A DNA stretch of 11,879 nt from Candidatus Bathyarchaeota archaeon (GTDB lineage: Archaea > Thermoproteota > Bathyarchaeia > Bathyarchaeales > Bathycorpusculaceae). How positions within the stretch are numbered: position 1 is the first letter of the stretch; every line of letters starts with the position of its first letter. Under the pieces are notes generated by a model. That model was not told the DNA's origin. It did not search any database and saw only the letters and a program-made list of their open reading frames with translations. Made by a program: the position numbers and the translations under genes. Where the stretch lies: contig JAOZHM010000239.1 in assembly GCA_026014845.1 (NCBI GenBank), positions 1 to 11,879 on the forward strand, written 5' to 3'. Of this stretch, positions 1 through 6,181 are shown piece by piece.

Positions 1-180
1 TAGGTTACTGGTATGGCCAAAGCCTTTTTCGACTGAAGAAATTCTCTTAACTGCTTTTTGAAGCATTTTTTGTACACTGTTTTTAACAGTCTCCTCTCTT
101 AGTTGTTCACTAAAGCTTTTCGACTTTGTAGTAAGATAAGATGGTGTGCGTAGAACAAAACTACACATAACTGTACACAT
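1..180 (-). CDS. Possible 5' part of a divergent, unrecognised gene (truncated by window edge)
   Basis: On the minus strand one frame is open from an ATG at 180-178 through all 60 codons to the left edge; a second in-frame ATG is at 168-166. An in-frame TGA lies a few codons upstream of the first ATG, so the start falls in this area. The translation has a mid-section rich in charged and small hydrophobic residues with helical periodicity (residues about 22-55, containing FSEQLREE and QKMLQKAVKRI), which looks more protein-like than the other frames. No Shine-Dalgarno sequence precedes either ATG and I see no clear TATA box for it, so it could be leaderless or false. I do not recognise the family. 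A 60-codon open frame can occur by chance, and a competing reading is that a plus-strand gene ends near base 50 with a terminator just after it. Confidence 0.33.
   Translation of the reverse strand, partial: MCTVMCSFVLRTPSYLTTKSKSFSEQLREETVKNSVQKMLQKAVKRISSVEKGFGHTSNL
52..71 (+). terminator. Stem-loop with T run (possible end of an upstream plus-strand gene)
   Basis: TGCTT (52-56), a four-base loop, AAGCA (61-65), then six T residues (66-71). A plus-strand frame entering from the left edge stops with TAA at 48-50, just before it. This would be a short terminator for an upstream gene on the plus strand. The stem is only five A/T-rich pairs, and the reading conflicts with the minus-strand open frame covering the same bases, so support is weak. 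Confidence 0.22.
76..90. repeat. Inverted repeat ACTGTT-N3-AACAGT
   Basis: Perfect six-base arms (76-81 and 85-90) separated by TTT. A TGTACA hexamer sits directly against it at 71-76 (sharing base 76), and the same combination of TGTACA with an AACAGT half-site recurs at 172-190. The reuse suggests regulator half-sites rather than a chance hairpin, but no regulator can be named. Confidence 0.4.
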
Positions 181-190
181 GTACAACAGT
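170..190. promoter_or_regulatory. Double TGTACA palindrome flanked by ACTGT and ACAGT
   Basis: Two copies of the palindrome TGTACA (172-177 and 180-185) are separated by two bases, so they lie at an eight-base period. ACTGT begins at 170 and ACAGT ends at 190, making a larger imperfect dyad. A third TGTACA occurs at 71-76. Three copies in about 320 bases is well above chance for a hexamer. It overlaps the ATG of the possible divergent gene and lies about 50 bases upstream of the CoA operon promoter, a position suited to an operator for either unit. Confidence 0.4.
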
Positions 191-231
191 CAACGATGTT
201 CAACAGCCTCATCAGTAGAGTAGATTAACAA

Positions 232-257
232 AAACGAAAGTTTAAACGTGTTTAAAC
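232..257 (+). promoter_or_regulatory. Archaeal BRE/TATA promoter of the CoA operon with tandem GTTTAAAC palindromes
   Basis: A purine-rich BRE-like stretch (AACGAAAG, 233-240) runs into TTTAAA (241-246), a good match to an archaeal TATA box. The TATA lies inside GTTTAAAC (240-247), which is repeated at 250-257 after two bases, so the two octamers are one helical turn apart and together form an 18-base near-perfect palindrome. Transcription would start near 266-272, giving a leader of about 50 bases before the pantoate kinase ATG at 319. A repressor bound here would block TBP/TFB. Motif inspection only; no start site is measured. Confidence 0.5.
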
Positions 258-318
258 AATCCATACAGAATTCTTATCTAAGACTTTCACTCGAACCTTA
301 TCGTCCAAGGCGTCAACC

Positions 319-1233
319 ATGAAAGAGGCTAAGGCTTTTGCGCCATGCCACATTACGGGCTTCTTCCAAATACTTGATCAGCCAGCAAACCCTTTGTATG
401 CCGGTTCTAGAGGAGCTGGCGTCTCATTAAGCCAAGGAGTTGAAACCACTGTAAGAGTTAGAAAAGCCGTGAAAGGCTCTTTACAAGTTAGGATCAACGG
501 TTTCGGCTCAAATTCTGTAGAAGTCTCTAAACATGTTGTAGACGCCTTTCTTTCCCGCTTTAAACAAATGGAAAACTTCGAGATCATTGTTGAACACCAT
601 GTTGAGGTCCCAATAAGAGCTGGATTCGGCACCAGCGGAGCTGGAGCCTTAAGCCTAGCCCTAGCCCTAAACGACGTTTTTGGTTTAGACATGTCTAAAA
701 TAGAAACTGCCCAAATAGCACATGTAACTGAAGTTGAATGTAAAACGGGACTCGGCACAGTAATTGCCGAAGCTTTCGGTGGAGTAGAAGTAAGAGTTAA
801 GCCAGGAGCGCCAGGAATTGGAGAAATAAAACACGTGCCAGTTACAAAAGACTATGTAATGACATGCCAAACCTTCAATTCCTTATCCACAAGAAAATTT
901 CTAACCGATGAGAAGACGCGTAAACGCATAAACGAGTTCGGCGGAAAACTCGTTGACAAGTTGATTGAAGAGCCAAACGTCACAAACTTCATGAATTTTT
1001 CTCGACAATTCGCTGAGCACGTAGGATTAATAACTGAAAAAATAAGGAGAATCCTAAATGCAGCTGATAATGCCAACTTCATTTGCAGCATGCCAATGTT
1101 CGGCGAATCCGTATTCACTTTAATCAAACAAGAATCCCTCAAAGAACTTCTCAAAATTTTCCGTGAGCACGGTCCAGACCGAAGAATCATTGTCTGCGAA
1201 ATCGACTTTGAAGGAGCACGACTACTGAAATGA
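319..1233 (+). CDS. pok: Pantoate kinase (archaeal GHMP kinase)
   Basis: Phosphorylates (R)-pantoate to 4-phosphopantoate with ATP, the first committed archaeal step replacing the bacterial PanC-PanK order. It is a GHMP-superfamily kinase of 304 residues, the usual size for archaeal pantoate kinase (COG1829). Visible motifs are an N-terminal substrate-side segment PCHITGFF at residues 9-16, a GSRGAG turn at 29-34, and the GHMP ATP-binding loop starting at P98 with GFGTSGAGA at 102-110. A TGLGTV turn follows at 143-148, then an EAFGGVEVR strand. Residue 10 is Cys where I recall Gly in many relatives. The ATG at 319 is first in frame after the promoter; the upstream ribosome site is weak. It is the first operon gene and overlaps the synthetase gene by ATGA (1230-1233), suggesting translational coupling to the enzyme using its product. 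Assignment is strong from the motifs and the neighbours. Confidence 0.93.
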   Translation: MKEAKAFAPCHITGFFQILDQPANPLYAGSRGAGVSLSQGVETTVRVRKAVKGSLQVRINGFGSNSVEVSKHVVDAFLSRFKQMENFEIIVEHHVEVPIRAGFGTSGAGALSLALALNDVFGLDMSKIETAQIAHVTEVECKTGLGTVIAEAFGGVEVRVKPGAPGIGEIKHVPVTKDYVMTCQTFNSLSTRKFLTDEKTRKRINEFGGKLVDKLIEEPNVTNFMNFSRQFAEHVGLITEKIRRILNAADNANFICSMPMFGESVFTLIKQESLKELLKIFREHGPDRRIIVCEIDFEGARLLK

Positions 1234-2033
1234 CGAGTATCAAGATTCCGCCGGAACATCCTAGAGCAGAATCCCTTCGAATACGAGAAAAACTAGTTGA
1301 ACATCATCATAAGGGAGTTGTGGCGACTGCCGGCCTTATAGCACACGGTCGAGGGGAAGCCTTCGACTACATGTTAGGCGAAAAAACAACAAAACCAGCC
1401 TTAAACGCTATAAAAGCGGCTGCAGCGACACTTTTAACAGCTGAAAAAGCAGTCATCTCCGTTAACGGGAACACAATCGCCCTAGTAACTGAAGAAATAG
1501 CAAGGCTAGCTCAGACTACGAAAGCAAAAATTGAGGTCAACCTGTTTTACAGGTCGCTTGAAAGGGAGTTAAAAATCAAAGAGTTGCTTGAAAAAGCTGG
1601 GGCACATGAGGTTTTAGGAGTAGGTGAAGATGCTTCTGCAAAGATTCCTGAACTAAGAAGCGAGAGGAGACGTGTAGACCCGCGCGGCATACTTGTGGCT
1701 GACGTGGTTTTGGTGCCTTTGGAAGATGGAGACAGAACGGAAGCCCTAGTTAAGATGGGTAAAAAAGTGATAGCAATAGACCTAAATCCTCTTTCGCGAA
1801 CATCGCAAAAAGCAGCAATCACCATAGTCGACAATGTTGTAAGAGCAACACAGAAGCTTGTGGAAACAGCAGGAAAACTAAAGCAAAACTTGAAAAAATG
1901 CCACGAGATTCTGCTTAACTTTGACAACAAGAAAAACCTGGCTGAATCCATAACCGTAATCAAGGAAAGGCTTTCAAAACTTGCTGAAAAAGGCGAATAC
2001 CTCACTTTGGAGGATGAAAAACATGAGCTTTAA
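1230..2033 (+). CDS. pps: 4-phosphopantoate--beta-alanine ligase (phosphopantothenate synthetase)
   Basis: Condenses 4-phosphopantoate with beta-alanine using ATP to give 4'-phosphopantothenate. This archaeal family (DUF137, COG1701) is unrelated to bacterial PanC. The 267-residue length fits the family. Recognisable blocks are HPRAESL at residues 10-16, AHGRGEAFDY at 38-47 followed by a helix containing KTTKPALNAI, VNGNT at 78-82, a DGDRTEALV segment near 167, and DLNPLSRTSQKA at 184-195, probably nucleotide-binding. The start overlaps the kinase stop by ATGA. Its substrates come from the adjacent kinase and from the decarboxylase encoded three genes downstream (beta-alanine). The 3' end carries the ribosome site of panE within its coding sequence (GGAGG, 2009-2013). 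There is no truncation and all family blocks are present, so confidence is high. Confidence 0.93.
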   Translation: MTSIKIPPEHPRAESLRIREKLVEHHHKGVVATAGLIAHGRGEAFDYMLGEKTTKPALNAIKAAAATLLTAEKAVISVNGNTIALVTEEIARLAQTTKAKIEVNLFYRSLERELKIKELLEKAGAHEVLGVGEDASAKIPELRSERRRVDPRGILVADVVLVPLEDGDRTEALVKMGKKVIAIDLNPLSRTSQKAAITIVDNVVRATQKLVETAGKLKQNLKKCHEILLNFDNKKNLAESITVIKERLSKLAEKGEYLTLEDEKHEL

Positions 2034-2931
2034 CAAAATTTACGTTTTAGGCGCTGGCGCCATCGGAAGCATCTATGGAGCCTTACTGTCTAAGAAAAAC
2101 GATGTAACGTTGATTGGGAATAAAGCCCATATGGATGCTGTGAATTCAAAAGGATTATCAATTTCTGGAGATATAAACGAAACTTTCTATCTTAAGGCTG
2201 ACACCGAAATCTGTGAAATACCTGAAAACACGCTAATTATTCTAACCACAAAGGCCTACGACTCGACAAAAGCCATTGAAGAAACAAAGAAACTTCTGAA
2301 AAAAGATACGGTTGCTCTGATCTTGCAGAACGGTCTTGGAAACGAAGAAATTGTTAAGCGCGTAGCTGGCGACAAAGCTAAAATTTTGAGGGCTATAACA
2401 ACGATGGCGACTGAATTTTTTGAACCAGGAAAAATAAGATTTTGGAGCGGAGAAACAATCATTGAACAGAATGAAGTTGCGAAGAGAATCGCAGAAATTA
2501 TTAACGGGTGCAAGTTAAAGACAAGACTTTCAGATGACATTAACAGGGAAGTATGGAACAAGCTGGTTGTGAACTGTGTAGTAAACCCGTTATCTGCACT
2601 TTTTCAAGTTAGAAATTGTGAACTTGTTTCGGATTCGTTGAAAACTGTTCGACATGGAATTGTCAGGGAATGTGTCAAGGTTGGAAAAGCTGAGGGAATA
2701 ACCTTTCCCAAGGATTTAGAGGAAAGAGTTGACGAGAAAATCTCCAATTATACGAATTTTTCTTCCATGTACCAAGATGTAATGAAGGGTAAGAAAACTG
2801 AAATTGATTTTCTAAACGGAAAGGTAGTCGAGTTGGGTAGAAAACATAGCATTCCAACACCAGTGAACGAAACGCTTGTGTGCTTAATAAAATTCATGGA
2901 GGAGAAAAATGGAATTTCAAGAAAGAATTAG
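2023..2931 (+). CDS. panE: 2-dehydropantoate 2-reductase (ketopantoate reductase)
   Basis: Reduces 2-ketopantoate to pantoate with a nicotinamide cofactor. From ATG 2023 it has 302 residues, close to the about 303 of the E. coli enzyme. The N-terminal Rossmann fold shows GAGAIG at 10-15; TTKAYD places a cofactor-side Lys at 77 and LQNG an Asn at 103. The C-terminal helical domain carries WNKLVVN with catalytic Lys180 and Asn184, SSM with Ser248, and KTEIDFLNG with catalytic Glu260; these align with E. coli Lys176, Asn180, Ser244 and Glu256 at a constant offset of four. I chose ATG 2023 because GGAGG at 2009-2013 lies nine bases upstream; an in-frame ATG at 2014 abuts that site and a TTG at 1981 has no such support. 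It overlaps pps by 11 bases. In Thermococcus this enzyme is the CoA feedback point; whether that holds here is unknown. Confidence 0.94.
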   Translation: MSFNKIYVLGAGAIGSIYGALLSKKNDVTLIGNKAHMDAVNSKGLSISGDINETFYLKADTEICEIPENTLIILTTKAYDSTKAIEETKKLLKKDTVALILQNGLGNEEIVKRVAGDKAKILRAITTMATEFFEPGKIRFWSGETIIEQNEVAKRIAEIINGCKLKTRLSDDINREVWNKLVVNCVVNPLSALFQVRNCELVSDSLKTVRHGIVRECVKVGKAEGITFPKDLEERVDEKISNYTNFSSMYQDVMKGKKTEIDFLNGKVVELGRKHSIPTPVNETLVCLIKFMEEKNGISRKN

Positions 2932-3679
2932 GCGGAAAAAGAGTAAAGAAAAAATCGTAGTGCTAACGGCTTACGACTATCAAATAGCAAAAATACTTGA
3001 CGGAACTGGCATCGATTTAATCCTCGTTGGCGACAGTTTAGGAATGGTTGTGCAAGGGCACAGCAACACAAAAAGCGTAACTCTGAAGGATATGATTTAT
3101 CACACGAAAAATGTGGCAAGAGGAGCGAAGGAAACGCCAATCATAGGAGACATGCCGATAAACAGCTACAACACGAAGGACGACGGCTTAAGAAACGCTG
3201 AGCAGTTTCTAGAGGCTGGAGCTCACGGAGTTAAGATCGAAGGAAATAGACCCGAAGTTGTAAGAGCTTTAATAGATGCGGGAATTCCAGTGATGGGTCA
3301 TGTTGGGATGTTGCCTCAAATGGCTGAAACCTATCGTGTAAAAGGGAAAAAGCCTGAAGAAGCTGAAGAAATTTTTCGAGACGCTTTGAATTTGGATAGG
3401 TTGGGCGTTTTTTCCATTGTTTTAGAGTGCATGCCTGAAAGCCTAGCGAAGAGAATAACTGAAAATGTGAAGGCTCCGACAATCGGCATAGGAGCTGGAA
3501 AACACTGCGATGGACAAGTTATGGTAATAAATGACATGTTGGGTTTGGATGAAAGCTTCAAACCAAAATACGTAAAGAGATATGCCCATCTGAACGAAGT
3601 GATAAAGAATGCTGTGGCTAGGTTTGTGGAAGAGGTTTCTGCTGGCAATTATCCAGACGATGAGCACACTTATCATTAG
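2909..3679 (+). CDS. panB: 3-methyl-2-oxobutanoate hydroxymethyltransferase (ketopantoate hydroxymethyltransferase)
   Basis: Transfers a hydroxymethyl group from methylene-tetrahydropterin (or an archaeal pterin) to 2-ketoisovalerate, giving ketopantoate. It is a TIM-barrel of the PEP/pyruvate superfamily, 256 residues versus 264 in E. coli. Metal and substrate residues are visible: GDS (Asp42), GDMP (Asp81), KIEG (Glu111), GHVGMLPQ from 130, and catalytic Glu173 in LECMP, followed by GIGAG and DGQVMV. These correspond to E. coli Asp45, Asp84, Glu114 and Glu181. The connecting loop after GHVG is shorter than in E. coli, as in other compact versions. The start ATG has GGAGGAG at 2898-2904 just upstream and lies 23 bases inside panE, so the two are probably translationally coupled; PanB makes the substrate of PanE. 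No anomalies seen. Confidence 0.95.
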   Translation: MEFQERIRRKKSKEKIVVLTAYDYQIAKILDGTGIDLILVGDSLGMVVQGHSNTKSVTLKDMIYHTKNVARGAKETPIIGDMPINSYNTKDDGLRNAEQFLEAGAHGVKIEGNRPEVVRALIDAGIPVMGHVGMLPQMAETYRVKGKKPEEAEEIFRDALNLDRLGVFSIVLECMPESLAKRITENVKAPTIGIGAGKHCDGQVMVINDMLGLDESFKPKYVKRYAHLNEVIKNAVARFVEEVSAGNYPDDEHTYH

Positions 3680-3693
3680 GCTTGGTGAGGGTT

Positions 3694-4863
3694 ATGAGAA
3701 TGGAGAACGAAGGTTTGCCTCAGACTTCAGTTCTCAAGGAACTTGAGTCAAGACTTAACAGGGACTTTACGTATAGTTCTGGGAGAATCATCGGGTCCAT
3801 GTGTACTTGCCCACATCCTTTAGCCAGAAAAGTTTACACTCGCTTTCTCGATAGAAACTTAGGTGATTCAGGGCTTTCTCCAGCTTTAGTTAAGCTAGAA
3901 AAAAAAACGGTACACATGCTTGGAACTTTGCTTTCAAACCCAAAGGCTTCGGGTCACATAGTCACGGGTGGAACAGAGGCTAACACTTTGGCCTTGTGGG
4001 CTGCAAAAAAACTTTCAAAAAAGAACCATTGCGAAGTTATCGTGCCTGCTTCCGCACATTACTCTTTCAACAAAGCCGCAGATTTGTTAAGCTTGAAAAT
4101 TGTTAGGGTTGGGTTGAACAGTAGATTTCAAGTTGACACAAAAGCAGTTGAAAAGGCAGTGAATTCAAGCACCATAGCAATTGTTGGCGTGGCTGGAACA
4201 ACTGGTTTAGGCGTTGTTGACCCAATATCAGAGCTTTCTGAAATTGCCGTAAAAAAAGACTTGTACCTTCACGTGGATGCAGCCTTCGGAGGTTTTGTTC
4301 TTCCATTTCTGAAGGAATTAGGATTTAGCGTCCCAGATTTTGATTTCTCATTGCCCGGGGTTTGTTCCATCACTATTGACCCTCATAAAATGGGTTTGGC
4401 TCCAATTCCTGCTGGCGGAATACTGTTTCGGAATGAAAGACTAAGAAAGGCTGTTGCTTGGAACGTTTCTTACTTGGCTGGAGGGAAAAGTGAGCAAACT
4501 ACTTTTGTTGGAACACGTTCCGGGGCTTCGGTTATTGCTGTTTGGGCTTTGTTGAAGCATTTGGGAACAGAAGGCTACAAGAGAATTGTTAGGAGTTGTG
4601 TGCGCTTAACATGGAAACTTGCCGTGGAAATTCAGAAAATTAATGGTTTAGACGTAATGACTGAACCGACCATGAACATTGTTGGGATAAAATCTGAAGT
4701 ATTCGACATTCGCCGAATAGCAAGAGAGTTAAGACTTAGAAAATGGGCAGTTTCTCTATTCCCGAACCATATTCGAATAGTCGTCATGCCTCATGTTCGA
4801 AAACTGCATATTGAAGAATTCCTAGAAGATTTAAAAGACATTGTCAATAAATTGGGAGGTTGA
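3694..4863 (+). CDS. mfnA: PLP-dependent L-aspartate 1-decarboxylase, MfnA family
   Basis: Group II PLP decarboxylase of the archaeal MfnA family, which decarboxylates L-aspartate to beta-alanine and, in methanogens, L-tyrosine to tyramine for methanofuran. In this operon aspartate is the sensible substrate, supplying beta-alanine to the synthetase, since no pyruvoyl PanD is present in the window. From ATG 3694 it is 389 residues. Motifs are TGGTEAN at 91-97 (phosphate binding), PASAHYS with His122 (stacks on PLP), HVDAAFGG with Asp195 (pyridine N), and TIDPHKMG with Schiff-base Lys232. GGTGAGG at 3684-3690 decides the start: it lies three bases before ATG 3694 and nine before an alternative ATG at 3700; the TTG at 3682 lies upstream of it and cannot use it. 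Substrate cannot be proven from motifs; tyrosine or glutamate activity remains possible. Confidence 0.88.
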   Translation: MRMENEGLPQTSVLKELESRLNRDFTYSSGRIIGSMCTCPHPLARKVYTRFLDRNLGDSGLSPALVKLEKKTVHMLGTLLSNPKASGHIVTGGTEANTLALWAAKKLSKKNHCEVIVPASAHYSFNKAADLLSLKIVRVGLNSRFQVDTKAVEKAVNSSTIAIVGVAGTTGLGVVDPISELSEIAVKKDLYLHVDAAFGGFVLPFLKELGFSVPDFDFSLPGVCSITIDPHKMGLAPIPAGGILFRNERLRKAVAWNVSYLAGGKSEQTTFVGTRSGASVIAVWALLKHLGTEGYKRIVRSCVRLTWKLAVEIQKINGLDVMTEPTMNIVGIKSEVFDIRRIARELRLRKWAVSLFPNHIRIVVMPHVRKLHIEEFLEDLKDIVNKLGG

Positions 4864-4869
4864 AAAGGG

Positions 4870-6123
4870 TTGTCGGTTCATCCATCTAAAGACATTGTGG
4901 GAACGAAAGGAAAAGAGTTGAAAGACAAACGCATAGTTTTATGCATAACTGGCAGCGTGGCAGCTGTCCAATGTTCAGAAATCGCTAGAACGCTCATGCG
5001 GCATGGAGCAGAAGTTTTCGCTGTAATGTCACCGATGGCGCATAAAATTGTTCACCCATATCTTATGGAATGGGTAACTGGAAACGCTGTGGTAACAGAG
5101 TTAACTGGGAAAATTGAACATGTGGCTTTGGTTGGAGAACACCCTAAAAAGGCTGATTTAGTGCTTGTTGCTCCAGCTACAGCGAACACGATAAGCAAAA
5201 TTGCCTGCGGAATAGATGACACGACTGTGACGTCTGTTGTTTCAACGGCTTTCGGCTCAAACACGCCCATAATTATCGTTCCAGCCATGCATGAGTCCAT
5301 GTATGACCATCCAATACTAACGGAAAACATTAACAAGCTGAAAGCGTTGGGCGTTGAATTTGTTGGTCCAAGAGTTGAGGAAGGAAAGGCAAAAATCTCT
5401 GAAACAAAGGAGATTGCCGATGGGATCATTCGTAAACTTGCGGTTAAACAGGATTTCTCTGGATTGAGGGTGCTAGTTACTGCGGGACCGACCGTAGAGC
5501 ATATAGACCCTATACGTGTTATCACAAACAGAAGTTCTGGAAAAATGGGCATTTCAATCGTGGAAGAAGCCTTAAACCGCGGAGCAGAAGTAACACTCGT
5601 CTATGGATTGGGAAGAGCAACTCCTCCATCTGAAACCCGTGTCATTTCTGTTGAAACAACAGAGCAAATGCGTGGAGCAGTTGTTTCAGAATTGAAATCA
5701 AAGAAATATGATGTGATGATAGCTGTAGCTGCAGCCGCTGACTGGACCACTGAAAAACCCTATTCTTACAAGGTTTCAACGCATAAGCTTCATTCGCTTG
5801 ATTTGAAGCTGAAGCCTACTAAGAAAATTATTGATCATGTGAAAAAGGTTAGCCCTAAAACTTTTCTTGTAGCGTTTCGTGCAGAATACAAGCTGTCAAA
5901 GAAGAAATTGATTGAAAGTGCTTATAAGAGATTGTTGGAAGCCAATGCTGACTTGATTATAGTGAATGATGTGGGCAAGAAAGGTGTGGGATTTGGAACA
6001 AAAACGAACGAAATTTTCATTGTGGACAAGAAGAAAAAGGCTATACACGTTCCCTTAGCCCCTAAACGTGAAGTTGCGAGGAAAATTCTGGATGTTGTAA
6101 ATGAAAAAATCAAACCAAAATAG
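4870..6123 (+). CDS. coaBC: Bifunctional phosphopantothenoylcysteine decarboxylase / phosphopantothenate--cysteine ligase
   Basis: Fusion enzyme that ligates cysteine to 4'-phosphopantothenate (CoaB) and decarboxylates the product to 4'-phosphopantetheine (CoaC, FMN-dependent). Of the 417 residues, about 20-190 are the flavoprotein domain: CITGSVAA at 25-32, catalytic His84 in KIEHVAL, APATANT from 101, and PAMHESMYDHP at 138-148, the substrate clamp motif written PxMNxxMW in bacteria but with His and Tyr here. Residues about 195-417 are the ligase: TAGPT at 204-208, NRSSGKMG at 220-227, an AAAADW segment, a LKLKPTKK lysine cluster and a VNDV block. The start is TTG 4870, chosen because GGGAGG at 4854-4859 lies ten bases upstream and the gene then begins six bases after the previous stop. 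No ATG occurs in frame before the flavin domain. The role is certain; the exact N-terminus is less so. Confidence 0.93.
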   Translation: MSVHPSKDIVGTKGKELKDKRIVLCITGSVAAVQCSEIARTLMRHGAEVFAVMSPMAHKIVHPYLMEWVTGNAVVTELTGKIEHVALVGEHPKKADLVLVAPATANTISKIACGIDDTTVTSVVSTAFGSNTPIIIVPAMHESMYDHPILTENINKLKALGVEFVGPRVEEGKAKISETKEIADGIIRKLAVKQDFSGLRVLVTAGPTVEHIDPIRVITNRSSGKMGISIVEEALNRGAEVTLVYGLGRATPPSETRVISVETTEQMRGAVVSELKSKKYDVMIAVAAAADWTTEKPYSYKVSTHKLHSLDLKLKPTKKIIDHVKKVSPKTFLVAFRAEYKLSKKKLIESAYKRLLEANADLIIVNDVGKKGVGFGTKTNEIFIVDKKKKAIHVPLAPKREVARKILDVVNEKIKPK

Positions 6124-6138
6124 TCTTATAGACAACTG

Positions 6139-6181
6139 AAACGTGTTAAAAGTGAAAGCCAGATGAGTAAAAAGTTTAAAC
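6139..6181 (+). promoter_or_regulatory. AAACGTGTT and GTTTAAAC motifs at the coaD start, shared with the operon promoter
   Basis: AAACGTGTT at 6139-6147, in the spacer before coaD, repeats the nine bases at 244-252 of the operon promoter. GTTTAAAC at 6174-6181, in the first codons of coaD, repeats the octamer found twice at 240-257. The same two words near the first and last genes of one pathway could mark a shared regulator or an internal promoter. The coding constraint (Lys-Phe-Lys-Pro) could also produce the octamer by chance. Confidence 0.25.

Noticed and set aside
1..318. tRNA or other structured RNA gene in the left spacer
   Set aside because: I looked for T-loop (GTTCRANNC) and acceptor pairing and found none; the structure present is short palindromes only.
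378..758. Minus-strand open frame of 126 codons inside the pantoate kinase gene
   Set aside because: It lies wholly opposite a gene with strong family motifs and its translation has no recognisable domain; it is a shadow of the plus-strand codons. The same holds for minus-strand frames at 852-1259, 1547-2005, 2256-2561, 3331-3648 and 5052-5552.
1981..2022. Upstream TTG start extending panE
   Set aside because: It would place GGAGG at 2009-2013 inside the gene and add residues before the Rossmann strand that the family lacks; ATG 2023 is better.
3682..3693. TTG start at 3682 for the decarboxylase
   Set aside because: GGTGAGG at 3684-3690 lies after this codon and points to ATG 3694 (or 3700).
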